A stretch of DNA of 64,000 nucleotides from Ilyonectria destructans (lineage: Eukaryota; Ascomycota; Sordariomycetes; Hypocreales; Nectriaceae), in NCBI GenBank assembly GCA_020740775.1, contig JAHEWK010000032.1, positions 248,001-312,000 on the forward strand, in the 5' to 3' direction. Made by a program: the position numbers and the translations under genes. Shown in pieces: positions 1-10,537 of this stretch (positions are counted from its first letter, which is position 1; each line of letters starts with the position of its first letter). Below the pieces are notes generated by a model. That model saw only the letters and a list, made by a program, of their open reading frames with translations. It made no database searches and was not told the origin of the DNA.

Positions 1-22
1 ATACCCTCACTGTACTCTCGCA

Positions 23-1339
23 ATGGTTACCAATCCGCCGAAACGACCGGGGCAACCGAAACTGCGAACCAGTTGCGATCAATGCGGTGCCGCCAAGGTG
101 AAATGCGACCGAGGCCAGCCCCAGTGCGGACGCTGTGACTCTCACGGCAGGACATGCGTCTATGGGGTTTCGCGGAAAATGGGGAAGCCGCCGCGAGTGA
201 ATCGATCTGGTTTAAGTCGGACCCCGGGCGATAAACCTGGAGCTGGAGCCGGAACTGGAACCGGCATTGCAGATGTGCCCAAGCTCGACAGCAGCAGTTG
301 CAGTAGCGATGGTATAATTGGAACGTTCGATCCGCTCTCAAGCATTACTGACGTAATCGCAGCTTGGGATGCAATGAATGAGAACGCCAACTGCATCGGC
401 CTGGATGCATTGGACGGCTTGTTCAACGACCTGAACGGGCAATTTATGCCCAATTCCCCTTCTTTTAATCTGGGTGAATGGGCCTTAACAGATCATTTCA
501 ACAACCACTTCTCCCCTAATCCGCAACTCGGCCCATTTCCTACCCCAGAATCGACCGACCGGGGGAGTTGCCAATCAACCGAGGCCTCCACGACGCAGCC
601 CACCGCACATCAATCCCCATCCGACGCAAATTCACACTCTGACCGAAATGCAATGCCGACTGTGAGCATCAGCGGCCACGACTGTCCTCGGGAAGCATAC
701 GATATCCTACGAAACCTATCTTTCCCCAATCCCAACACGATTCACTCGACCCCATCATCAGGAACAACGCCATCTTCGGCGACAAATAACGTTGACAATC
801 AGGTACCATTAGACCACGTGCTACGCCTCAACTCTGAGGCCAGTGAGAGGCTTGGAGCTCTTCTGAGCTGCCCCTGTGCTCGATCGCCACATCTTGCATT
901 TCTCTATGCCTCAATCATATCCCGGGTCCTACTATGGTACCAGCAAGCGGCTGGCTACACCCAGAGTGCCTCATGGAGTCATGCCACGCCAGACTGCTCG
1001 CCTAGTATGGGCGGCTCAGATCATACTACCGCTGCGGCCGCTCCGTACACGACAGGGATGGCTGTTGTGCCTGCCAAAATGACCATCGGGAGTTTCAACG
1101 TCGACGACCTACGTATACAGACGGCCTTGAAGATCCAGTTATTGTCAGGCGAGATGAGAACAGCCGGCCGCCTGATTGATCAATTCACGTCACTCAATTC
1201 CGGTGGTCAGTGTCAGACGGATGATTCCAATTTTAGCAGCGTTGATAGACTGTATCAAAGTTTACACTCATGGTTACGGGGCGAGCACTCAAGGATAGCG
1301 AATATGATGAGGTTAAAATTGAGAGAGCTCAACACATGA
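23..1339 (+). CDS. AflR-like Zn(II)2Cys6 transcription factor
   Basis: Predicted nuclear regulator of 438 residues in one uninterrupted frame. The zinc cluster is near the N-terminus, with Cys18, 21, 28, 35, 38 and 45 in the usual CX2CX6CX6CX2CX6C spacing, followed by the basic run RKMGKPPR that is typical of AflR-type regulators of polyketide clusters. A Ser/Thr/Pro/Asn-rich middle follows. Around residues 270-315 is a stretch with LGALLSCPCARSPHLAFLYA, which resembles the C-terminal AflR domain. The ATG at 23 is the first in frame, but the window starts only 22 bases upstream, so an earlier exon cannot be excluded. By family, such factors control a neighbouring biosynthetic cluster; the only candidate partner in view is the hydrolase gene at 2228, and no synthase is present on this side. 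Family is fairly certain, target genes unknown. Confidence 0.85.
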   Translation: MVTNPPKRPGQPKLRTSCDQCGAAKVKCDRGQPQCGRCDSHGRTCVYGVSRKMGKPPRVNRSGLSRTPGDKPGAGAGTGTGIADVPKLDSSSCSSDGIIGTFDPLSSITDVIAAWDAMNENANCIGLDALDGLFNDLNGQFMPNSPSFNLGEWALTDHFNNHFSPNPQLGPFPTPESTDRGSCQSTEASTTQPTAHQSPSDANSHSDRNAMPTVSISGHDCPREAYDILRNLSFPNPNTIHSTPSSGTTPSSATNNVDNQVPLDHVLRLNSEASERLGALLSCPCARSPHLAFLYASIISRVLLWYQQAAGYTQSASWSHATPDCSPSMGGSDHTTAAAAPYTTGMAVVPAKMTIGSFNVDDLRIQTALKIQLLSGEMRTAGRLIDQFTSLNSGGQCQTDDSNFSSVDRLYQSLHSWLRGEHSRIANMMRLKLRELNT

Positions 1340-2227
1340 ATAGAGCATAGAGCCGATATGCGTTCCCTCGCGTGTGTTCACTCCTGGCTTGCATCTTCAC
1401 CTCCCGCGTCGTATGCATTGCCACCGTATTCGCAAGTACTGAGACACGCAACTGACGTCAATCGGTATGTCTCCCGGCTTGGAGAATTTCTTCACCGCTT
1501 CCCCGCAGTTCTGTCCTGTTTCATTACTCCTCAGAGTGATTTCTAGCCTCTTGGAATGACTTCAACAACGAAGGCCAACGCTCTTATACCTCATCTTAGA
1601 CAGCATCTCGAGTTAGTAAGTTCTCAATTGTATTATTCGTAGTAACATGAACTGGTATGACTCCTATGAAGCCTGACAGACCTGTGGCCCGTAGGCTACG
1701 TCCGGGGTGACTCAATCGGTATTCACTGCTTACCTATAACTGAAACAAAAATGCATAGCACAAGGGGCACAGCTCGGTATGAGCGATGTACATCTGTCAC
1801 ATTTCCTTGAGGCTGAGCTTCCACGTATGGCTCGGCTTCCGACCAAATCTGAGTAATCCCTTGGATCCACTGTGATGGCCGGCTTACATTAAGAGTGCAT
1901 ATGGACGGACGAGTGTACCTTTGCTATCTATACGGCACGGCTTCTTACCCCCGAAGGAAGAAGGTCGGCCCGAATTTCGGTACCCGAATAGTATGCCAGA
2001 GGGAAAGCCGGTTTTAAAAGAATGTGGCAAACGGGCCTCGGTATTATTGTAATATCTGCCCCGAACTCGCACCTTATTTCGCAATAAAGAGCTAGTTTTG
2101 TACGGAACCCGTGGTTTACCAACAGACACAGATTACAGAAACGTGCGGTTGATCGTCGCATTTACAAAACCTTTATTCTACCAAGGCATAAAACATCGTG
2201 TGCCTGTGTTTATCGGGTGATTTTGCC
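1340..2227. other. intergenic region, shared upstream of the FSH hydrolase
   Basis: About 0.9 kb between the regulator stop and the hydrolase start. I see no convincing coding frame, RNA gene or repeat. It should hold the regulator terminator and the hydrolase promoter. No clear TATA box or perfect AflR-type palindrome stood out by eye. Confidence 0.5.
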
Positions 2228-3168
2228 ATGCCCAAGATATTGTGCCTTCAAGGGCACGGCACAAGCGCGACCATCTTCAAATCCCAGACCGGTAAGCTTT
2301 GGGAGATGGTGAGGCGTAATGGTGTATTAGCCCGTCAATCGCAGCAGCCTTCCGTGCAAAGCTCGACGATAGCTTCATCTTCGACTTCGTCGACGCACCC
2401 TTTCCCAGCCGAGGCGCTCCGGGAATCAACGCCATTTACAAGACTGACACGTACACATGGTGGCCGCAGCCAACTTCGCAGGCGATCCGGGCGTCACACT
2501 CATGGGTGGCCGACTATGCGCATGAGCATGGGGGGAACGACGCTGTCTGCTGTTTCTCACAGGGATGTTCGCTGGCAGCGAGCATGGCGCTATACCGCGC
2601 GGTTGATGCAGCCACGGCGCAATCGAAGGGAGATAAGTCTGACGAGCTATTACCTTTTCGCGCCGCCATATTCATCTGTGGCGGCGTGCCGCTACCAGTG
2701 TTTGAGCACATGGGACTCGTGGTGCCAACACGCGCGCACGAGATCAACCAACACACTGGCGAGTTGTTGAACGGGACTGCCGGGCGACTGAACGAGATGG
2801 CGGCAAACTTGAAGCTGATTAAGCGCGGAGCCGGCCTTTGGGACGCCGGCAAGGGCCAGCTGATGCACGATCCAAAGGCCAGACCAGAGTTGAGCGATGT
2901 CTTCGGCCTTGACTTCACCAGGTTTCCCACAAGCGCACGAATTAGAATACCTACGGTACACATCTACGGCTCTAAAGACCCAAGGTGGCCCGCGGGTATT
3001 CAGCTGGCCAAATTTTGTGACGACAGACTGGAGTACGATCACGAAGGTGGCCATGATATCCCACGGTCTACTGAGGTGTCGAACAAGATTGCAGGTATGA
3101 TCAAGCAGCTTATGAGCCAAATCCAAATACCGACAGACGAGGCCAAAGAAGATGGCATCCGGTATTGA
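2228..3168 (+). CDS. FSH1-type serine hydrolase (two exons)
   Basis: Alpha/beta hydrolase of the FSH1/OVCA2 group, 295 residues once a 53-nt intron is removed. Exon 1 is 2228-2291 and exon 2 is 2345-3168; the intron has GTAAGC and GCAG borders, and removing it joins QT to AAFRAKLDDSFIFDFVDAPF, a very typical FSH1 stretch. The start is the ATG of MPKILCLQGHGTS, whose GHGTSATIF is the family oxyanion loop. The nucleophile elbow is CCFSQGCS, the acid is in YGSKDPRW and the histidine in GGHDIP, so the triad looks complete. By family, such enzymes hydrolyse short-chain or enzyme-bound esters, and several work as release or editing thioesterases in fungal polyketide pathways. With an AflR-like regulator 0.9 kb away, a metabolite-cluster role is an inference. 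Reading without the intron gives a broken frame. Confidence 0.88.
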
Positions 3169-3334
3169 ACCAATTGCTCGGTTTGGACTAATAAAAAGGC
3201 GTGACGATCAATCAGAACTGACAATCTACTTGGAGGAAGTGGAAACGGCAGAGGCAAAACGGCAGGGTTGCTACCGAAAAGAAGCGGAGCTACCCCTGTG
3301 GAGTGAGGTTAAGACTGGGATCATATTTACGACC

Positions 3335-6300
3335 CTATACACCAGGAGTAGTGAAGCCCGGCAACTGAGGCCAGTTGCCCAGCTCAGCCGGGTCGCCACC
3401 AATGCGGACCCAGATGGCGTGCGAGGGCGTGGGACCGTCGAGGACGAACATCTGGTACCACGAGGGGGGGCTTACGAAGGAATTCGGTGGCGCCGTGACG
3501 GTGCAGGTATTGCCAGCGCAAGAGAAGTCGGGGAACAGGGTGCGTTGGCCCATGGTGACGCCGTGCGTGGAGCCGATAGAGGCCATGAGGGAGACGCGCA
3601 TGTTGGAAGCGCCCTCGGCCAGTGCCGAGTCGAGCCTGAAGCTGTAGGTGCCGCCGTATTCCCAGTCACGATCAGTGATGGAAAACTCTGGCTGCGTGGC
3701 ACCCGACAGCAGGTAGTCGGGCCAGAAGTACTCGAGGCGGTACTCCTGGGGGTGCTTGCCCTGGTCCTGTGGGTCAGAGCCCGAGATGAGCACCTTGCCG
3801 TCGCTGAGGAGAATGCCCTCGGAGTGGTACATGCGGGCAATGGTGGTGTTGGCCAGGACCGTCATGCGGTGGCCGAGGGGCTGCTCAGGGTCGTACATGA
3901 CGGCGTTGAAGTTGGAGTCGTCAGCCAGACCGAAGCCACCACGGCCAACCTTGGCACCGTTGATCATGAGGTAGCGGCCGTCAGGAAGAGCCACCATTGT
4001 GGGCATGACACGCTTCGAGGGCTGTTTGAACGTTAGCATATGCAAGACAGAATGTGGTTCTACGCACCTGGGGAAACTTGTCTTACCATTCTCTCAATTG
4101 TCCACTCGGCGCCTGGGACTTCGGGTTGCATGATGACGCAGTTGTCAAGAGCCTCGTTGCCGGGCTCGGCGGTAGTGCCACCGCATACCAGAACGGTCAG
4201 AGGGTCGGTGTAGGGGGCCTTCTGGGGCATAATCATCATGGTGCCTTGCAAGGGGTAGTTGCGGCCAGTTAGGGGATTGTCGACGGCGCCGGGCATGTCA
4301 GGCAGCTTCCGGATGGACTGGAAGTCGGTCTGGGAGATGATACGCGACTCGTTGAACTGGGCAAAAAAGACGTCGCCGGTAGGCAGGATGGCCAAAAAGG
4401 GATACGAGTTGCGGCGGTTGATCTCGTCGGCACGGGCAAGGTAGTCGAGGTACGTGGACTCGGTGACGCCGTCGGGGTGAGGCAGAACCTCGCACGTCGG
4501 CACGATGGGCGCGTCAGAGCCAGACTCGCCGCCCATGGCGAGCAGCGAGCCGTTGCTCAGGATGATGGCCGTGGGATACCAGCGGGGATCAAAGAGGCGC
4601 AATATCGTGTAGTCCTCTTCCCAGTTGTTGGTGCCGTTGTCCACGCCCTGCGGCGAGTCGGGAGTAAAGAAGCGGACGCCGTAGACAGACTCGGCCGACC
4701 AGCCGCCAATGTTAATCATGCGGCCAGCCTTGTCGGGGAGAGTGAAAGAGGCTGAGCAGAAAACGTCCGTCTTGAGGGCGAGCTCACGGTACGTGTTGGT
4801 GGAGTAGTCAAACTCGAACGAGCCCTCAGTGTTGTCCAGAGACGTTCCGTGCTTCTCAACAAAGACGACCTTGTTGTTGATGCCAACAGAGGAGATCAGA
4901 GGCACGATGGGCGACGTGGAGAAAAAGTCGTACTCGCCCGCGGCATAACCAGACGCGTAATGGAACGTGTTGAGTGAATCGCCAGTCCATTCGTAGTAGT
5001 TGATGTGGTTGCCGGCACCGCACGTGTAGTTGCGGTCGCCAGGGCAAGGCATGCTGCAGAAAGAGTCCGCCTTGAAGACATCATCGCGGGACTCGACGGC
5101 GCCAAGATCGCCGCAGACGCACTGGCGGCCATACTCGACACCGCCGGCGGAGTAACCAAACTTCTGGCAGCGCTTGAGGCAGAGGTCAATCGTCATCTCG
5201 CTGCTGGCGTAGTTGACGGCGTCCTCCCAGAGCCACTCAAGGATGTAGGGGTTGTCGTTGTCGAAGACGCAGCCCTTGTACTCCCACGAGCCAGGCAGGT
5301 CGGTCTCCTTGACCACGGGCACCGGCCAGATGGTGAAGTCGCCCTTGGAGTAGAGGGACAGGCGGTTGCCGCCACCGCACATCTGGGTGTCGTCGCCAGA
5401 GCAGGCCATGTTGCAGTCCGCCTCGTCCGTCTTGGAGGCGCCGTTGTTCAACGAGTTGCCGCAGTAGCACTCCTTCGAGTACTCCATGCCGGCGATGTTG
5501 AAGCCATTGGAAATGCACGTGGCAATGCACTCCTCGGGAGTGTTGCTTGAAGAGGGGCTTCCCGGAGCGCCGTCCATGGCACGTCCAGGAGGGTCAATGT
5601 AGCAGCCCTTGTACTCCCAGCCGGTAGGCAGGCCGGAGACGGTGGGAAGATCCGACGAGGTTGAGGACATGGCACTGGAAGTGGACGTCTCATCTGAAGA
5701 GGATGAAGCCACGGAACTCGGGATGGCCGTGGTCGTGGATGCCACCGAAGAGGAGCTGTCCGAGGACACGGGTGCATCACCAAAAGTCCAGGCACTGAGG
5801 CGGTTGGGGCCACCGCAGAACTGGGTCCCGTCGCCATGGCACGCCATAATACAGCCGTCGGCAAGGTCGCCACCGCCGTTGGCATACTCGTTGCCGCAGA
5901 AGCACTCGCCAGAGTACTCGGTGCCGGCGAGACTGAAGCCATCTGCCTCACAGGCGGCGACACAGAGCTCGTTGGTCATGGAACTGGCACCTCCCGACAA
6001 CCAGACCTGCGTGGTCAGAACGCGGCCAGTAGATCCCTCCCTGCATGACAGATTAGTTCGTGTCCGAATATGACGGATCCCGCGGCGGTTGGTAGGAGCG
6101 TCACTTACTCGATGCAGCCGTGATAGGACCATCCCGGAATAGTAGGAGGCGCCCCGGGGCCAGTAGTAGCGGGGCCCTTAAAGACAGTCAACCTGTTTCC
6201 AGCACCACAGGGCTGATTGGCGTCGCCAGGACAAGGCATGCTGCAGTCCGAGTCGTTCACCTCGGTGGTGGGCACCGTGTTACCACACCCTGCAAGGCGT

Positions 6301-6617
6301 GATAGTCAGCTGTCGGTCTCATAAGCGTTGGGGTTGGTGGGACGTCACTTACAGCACTCGGCCGTGTACTCCATGCCGGCGTAGGAGAAGCCGGCACCGT
6401 CGCAGAAGGCGACACACGTCTCCGCTGTCAAGCCGGCCGTGTCATAGTGGACGGCACCGTTGAGGGCGCGCTGGGCAGTGCTATCAACGAAGCATCCGAT
6501 GTAGGTCCAGCCATCCTGGGGAGTCGTCGGCGGTGTCAGGTCCCTGCGGAGAATGACACTGGCCGAAGTCAAGTGAAGGAACGCTGCAACGAGTGCAACA
6601 CACCGAGTGACGGCCAT
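3335..6617 (-). CDS. secreted glyoxal oxidase-like protein with four WSC domains
   Basis: Four exons, read on the minus strand as 6617-6353, 6289-6109, 6040-4087 and 4021-3335, give 1028 residues; phases are consistent and every intron is GT..AG (donors GTAAGT, GTAAGT, GTAAGA). Residues 1-20 form a signal peptide. WSC modules (Cys-rich carbohydrate binding) start near residues 36, 140, 288 and 399, with a Ser/Thr-rich linker at about 238-282. The rest is a galactose/glyoxal-oxidase beta-propeller with its C-terminal Ig-like domain. Copper-radical residues are recognisable: Cys576 in FCSAS and Tyr636 in RWYPTA for the Cys-Tyr cofactor, Tyr865-His866 in MYHSEG, and His953 in [10 protein letters not shown]. 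By family the enzyme oxidises aldehydes or alcohols outside the cell with O2 and releases H2O2; the WSC modules suggest wall or glucan binding. It is convergent with the hydrolase, 166 bp apart. Exact substrate unknown. Confidence 0.92.
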
Positions 6618-8318
6618 CTGAAACCAAACGCCAAGAAGTGTTGGCAAATGACCGGAACGAATGTACTGCGAGAGGCTGAAGACCTTTGCGTGATTTCCTA
6701 CAAGGAGTAAAGGAGGGAAACCCTGGTGGTTTGAAACCTGCACCTTATATCTCTTAGTTACGCCCAGGCGCCCAGACGCCCAGCTTCCCCTTCCCCGAAC
6801 CACGGCCCGCCGTTCTCCAATAGTTCCGGTCGACTCAGCGCTGAAAAGCAACCTAGGCTGATCGAGGAGAGGACCAAAGCCGAACCATGGTTGCCATCGT
6901 GCCATCCGAGGGGGGCCCCGCCAAGCTGGGGGTGAAGCTGAACAGCCCCGTGGGGAATTGCAAAAACAATAGTCGTATTTCGAGCAAGCCTTGCAATCTC
7001 CACGGCGCTGCCGTGTTGTCAGAGCCCGGCGCACCCTGCCGGCCTGGGAGGGTAGCCAGGAGTCGGGAACGGCAGCAGAGAGTCTAGCTTGCCATGCAGC
7101 TCTCCGAGATAACGAAACGACGAACCATGACGGAGTAATTCAGTGAGCGTTGGTTCAACCCCTGAACGACATGCCGGGTGGCGCACAGCACAGGACAGGG
7201 GTTTGAAGGATTGACCGCCCGAGCCCATGGCTGTCAGCGTGCAGCTTTTAGCTGAGCGCGCATCCAGGCCGCTGCGGTACCAGAACCGCAAGTATCGCCC
7301 AAACGGGCCATGGCGGTTCCAGGTTGAGACACTCTTCCCTCGTGCCAAGGCTTACAGGATCTTGGACAGCCTGATGACGCAAAGTGACGTGAACCCTACG
7401 TGTTATTTTACGTTGAGAGCAGCTTCTTGCAATTGTTTGACGTGGTCGCCACCAGGGGAAAGAGTGTACATCAGAAGCTTCTGGACAGAAACAGCATCTA
7501 CCGCAAACCTTTCAATATAAACTGCAACGTCGGTACTTTCCAATCCCCCCTCTTACACCAGCTACCACATGCCACGCTTTCCCAGAGCTCGGGCATCAAG
7601 GGCCTAGCGTCCTCGGATAGATCAAGCACAGACACAGAACTGCCCATGGCATTTATGGAGCAATACTCCGCGCTTCCAGCGACGTGTTGTTGAGCTCCGT
7701 AATCTTTGGCCTTAAACATAGACGGCATGGCCAAGTAAAGAATACAGAGTACAAGCACAGGTGGTCTAGATCCAGATGCGCCACAACCATATCGGCATGC
7801 ATGGATGCGTTAGCATGGAGGGAAAACAAAAGATCCCGCAGACCCTAGAGTCTCAAACGGGGTCATGATACGGCATGACTGAAGAAGGATCAATGACTAC
7901 GATTAGTAAATTCCTAGATGATCCCGAGTCCACTGCAGAGGGGGCATCCAATACAAGAAGTACAAAACAGAGCACTACCAAAGCGACCCGACGCCGTAGC
8001 CCGATTCCAGTCTAAAGATTGATCCCAGCTGCCAGCCAACACCAACAGCAGCCCCACCGAAGCACAGACGATGGTCAATCCCGGCAACGTAACATTGTCT
8101 CCCCTGTCGGTCCCCACTCGGTGTGCGTGATAACAGTTCCCCGGTACTAAGGTTCTGTTGGGGGGGCGTTTCTAATTCGGCGCGATGCATTCGTGCGCGC
8201 GCACCCCAAAGTAAAAGGAAGCGGAAGAAGAACAAGAAGCAGATAGAACAGGAAGCAGAAGCAGAGAACAAGAAAGAGAAAAGAAGCAAAAGCAGGTCGC
8301 TTAGCACTTTCCCTCCTG
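6618..8318. other. intergenic region with polypurine tract
   Basis: 1.7 kb upstream of the oxidase and downstream of the GH16 gene. No supported gene. A purine-rich, AGAAG-type low-complexity tract lies at about 8214-8294, immediately 3' of the GH16 stop. The part next to 6617 must contain the oxidase promoter. Confidence 0.5.
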
Positions 8319-10537
8319 TCACATCTTGACCGACTTGATGACCATGCCACGCTCCTCCTTGGTACCCCAGCTCGGCAACCAAGTCGAGTTGGACTTCCAA
8401 AAGTCGCGCATGGGGGTCTCGCTGTTGTCGGCCCAGGGTTTGCCGCCAACGGCGTCGCTGCGGTAAAAGATCAGAGTTAGTCAAACGGGCACTAGAAGGA
8501 AACAAGGAGGAAATAATTAAAATGGTGAGGTTGGGGGGACAAGGCTGCCAGGGGCCAGGGGAAAACGCGAGGGTGGGGGAGCGGGTGTGTGAGTGTGGGT
8601 GTGTGGGGATGTGGGTGTGAGAGTCTGTGTGTGTGTGGGCCGCGGTGGTCAAGAAGCATCTATTTAGACTTACGGGAACCAGCCATTCGTGGAACCGACG
8701 GCAACGTTGAGGATGAGGAAAAAGGACTGGTCGAAGGGCGTGTTGGCGCGTCCCGTGCTGCTCCAGGGATCGACAGGCACGGAACCGTTGACGGACGAAC
8801 CGGCAAACTCGCCGTACGTCCACAGGTTCTTGTTCTTGGTAAAGTCGAAGAAGATGACTTGCTGCAGATTGACAGCTGGGGTTAGCAGAGTCCTCTCTCG
8901 ATTCAATTGCGTAGTGTAGCTAATCGCCAGCCACCAGCCCGCTCGTAGCGTAGCCTTATAGAATCGCGCAAAGCACAGACGCCGCGGACGGGAACTTGTC
9001 GTGGGGGCAATGGAAGAGGTCTGGAGGGAAGAGGAGTCGCCGCGCTGCGCTAGAAGCAGAAACAGAGCTTGCAACTCCACCACAAGAACCATCACAACAC
9101 GCTGCAACTCACCCGAAGCCGGCCGTCGAGCCAGGTAAAGAGATACTTCTCGCTCCACTCCAGCCCGTACGTGTGGAACTTGTCGCTGTAGCGGACTCGC
9201 TTGCCGCCCCATTCGCCGTAGCTCCTCCGCCAGCGATCGTTGACCGAGGCGGTGCCCCAGTGCAGGGCCGACGAGACGAGGTTGTCGCCCATGTCGTACG
9301 TCTGCGCGTCGTTGCCCCGGCTCTCGATGATGTCGATCTCGCCCGACTTGGGCCACTCGCCGTAGACGTTGTCCTGCGGCATCATCCAGATGGCCGGCCA
9401 CAGCCAGTCGCCCCGCGGCATGCGCGCCGTCACCTCGACGCGGCCGTACCGGATCGTCTTCTTGCCTCGCGTGTTGAGCCGCGCCGACCGCACCGGGTTG
9501 ATGATCTGGCCCTTGGTCGCGTTGCTGACGGCCGCACAGGGGTATCGCGCTTCCAGGTCGTCGGCCTGCGTCTGGTCCGCGGTGCATTTGCCGTCGGCGC
9601 GGCCATCCGTCGTCAGGTTGACTGTGTGGCCGTTGACTAGCTGCTCGTACGTGATGTCGGTGCTCTCGAGCGTCATGGTTGGCACAATGTGCAGCCCCTC
9701 GGCGTCGATGTACGAATTGGCCTTGTCCTTGGTGGTCCAGTCGAAGGACCCGGTACTGCAGCATCGTCAGCCCTGCTGTTCGCGACCCGGGGTTAGAGTA
9801 CCCGAGATAAGTTCCAAGGAATGATCCCCGTCAATACTCGATCAAGGGGGAGGCGATGCAACATACCCGAATCCATTCATCTGCACCTCGTAGTTCCAAT
9901 TGTCCATGTTCTCGAAGTGATCGTCCATAACCAGGCAGTACTGCGCCTCTCCGTCAGCCTGGGTCTCGGGTGTAAGTCGCCTCATCGCCTTGGGTTGCAC
10001 TCACATCTTGGTTGGGCACTCCACGGGTGGCATGCCAACAAAGGTATGCGCCGATGGCTGAGTAGAGGACAATGGTCAGCGTACGCTTCGAATAGATGGG
10101 CAAAGATGTGGGCAAGGAGGTGACCACAGAGGGGTTAAAGAAACGGTGGTAACTGACCGAGACCGATGAAAACGGAGGTGTAGAAGATGATGCTGTCCCA
10201 GTTGATCTCCCTCTTCGACTTGTTGAGCCATGGCTTCTCGAAATCGCCAATGAGTCGGCTGCTCTTGAAGCGCCGACGCGGCCCTGCGACTGGTTTGGGT
10301 CAGTTCAAACTCAACACAAGCGAGAGCTGCCTCGTGCGGATTCAACGCACCCTCATATGTCGAGGCAGTTCGGACATACGTCGCTCGTCGGGACGTCAGA
10401 GAGGGCGCAACTGGTGTCGCGGCAATGGGAGTTGCGAATGGGTTTTCAGGCGACTCATTGCCAGGTGTTCCAGTGGGATTTACCGATGTCGAGGCGGGTT
10501 CCTCGACAGTATAGTTGACCGGCCTTGAGGATTCCAT
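8319..10537 (-). CDS. GH16 beta-glucanase/transglycosidase, KRE6/SKN1-like type II membrane protein
   Basis: Seven exons on the minus strand: 10537-10351, 10283-10158, 10057-10005, 9958-9867, 9755-9113, 8861-8674 and 8457-8319. They sum to 1428 nt (475 residues) with all phases matching and GT..AG borders. The N-terminal ~90 residues are Ser/Thr/Pro-rich and then basic (RRRFKSSRLIGDFEKPW), followed by one membrane helix at about 93-112 and no signal peptide, so a type II topology is expected. The lumenal GH16 domain has KSGEIDIIES, placing the catalytic Glu292-x-Asp294-x-x-Glu297 motif in order; the C-terminus is WGTKEERGMVIKSVKM. Related proteins act in the secretory pathway on beta-1,6/beta-1,3-glucan of the cell wall. 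The start at 10537 is chosen because the first downstream exon joins cleanly; an upstream in-frame ATG at 10816 would add about 93 unlikely residues. Confidence 0.9.
8577..8640. repeat. GT-rich microsatellite inside last GH16 intron
   Basis: An imperfect (GT)n/(GGTGT)n low-complexity run on the plus strand, lying in the intron between the last two GH16 exons (8458-8673). It explains why this intron is about 216 nt, longer than the other GH16 introns in this gene apart from the 251-nt one before it. Confidence 0.8.

Noticed and set aside
5005..5550. Long plus-strand frames opposite the oxidase gene
   Set aside because: They are antisense shadows of the GC-rich WSC coding sequence.
8147..8823. 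Minus-strand frames rich in Leu/Phe/Ser between GH16 exons and past its stop
   Set aside because: They are translations of the purine-rich tract and the GT microsatellite in or beside the GH16 gene, with no domain.
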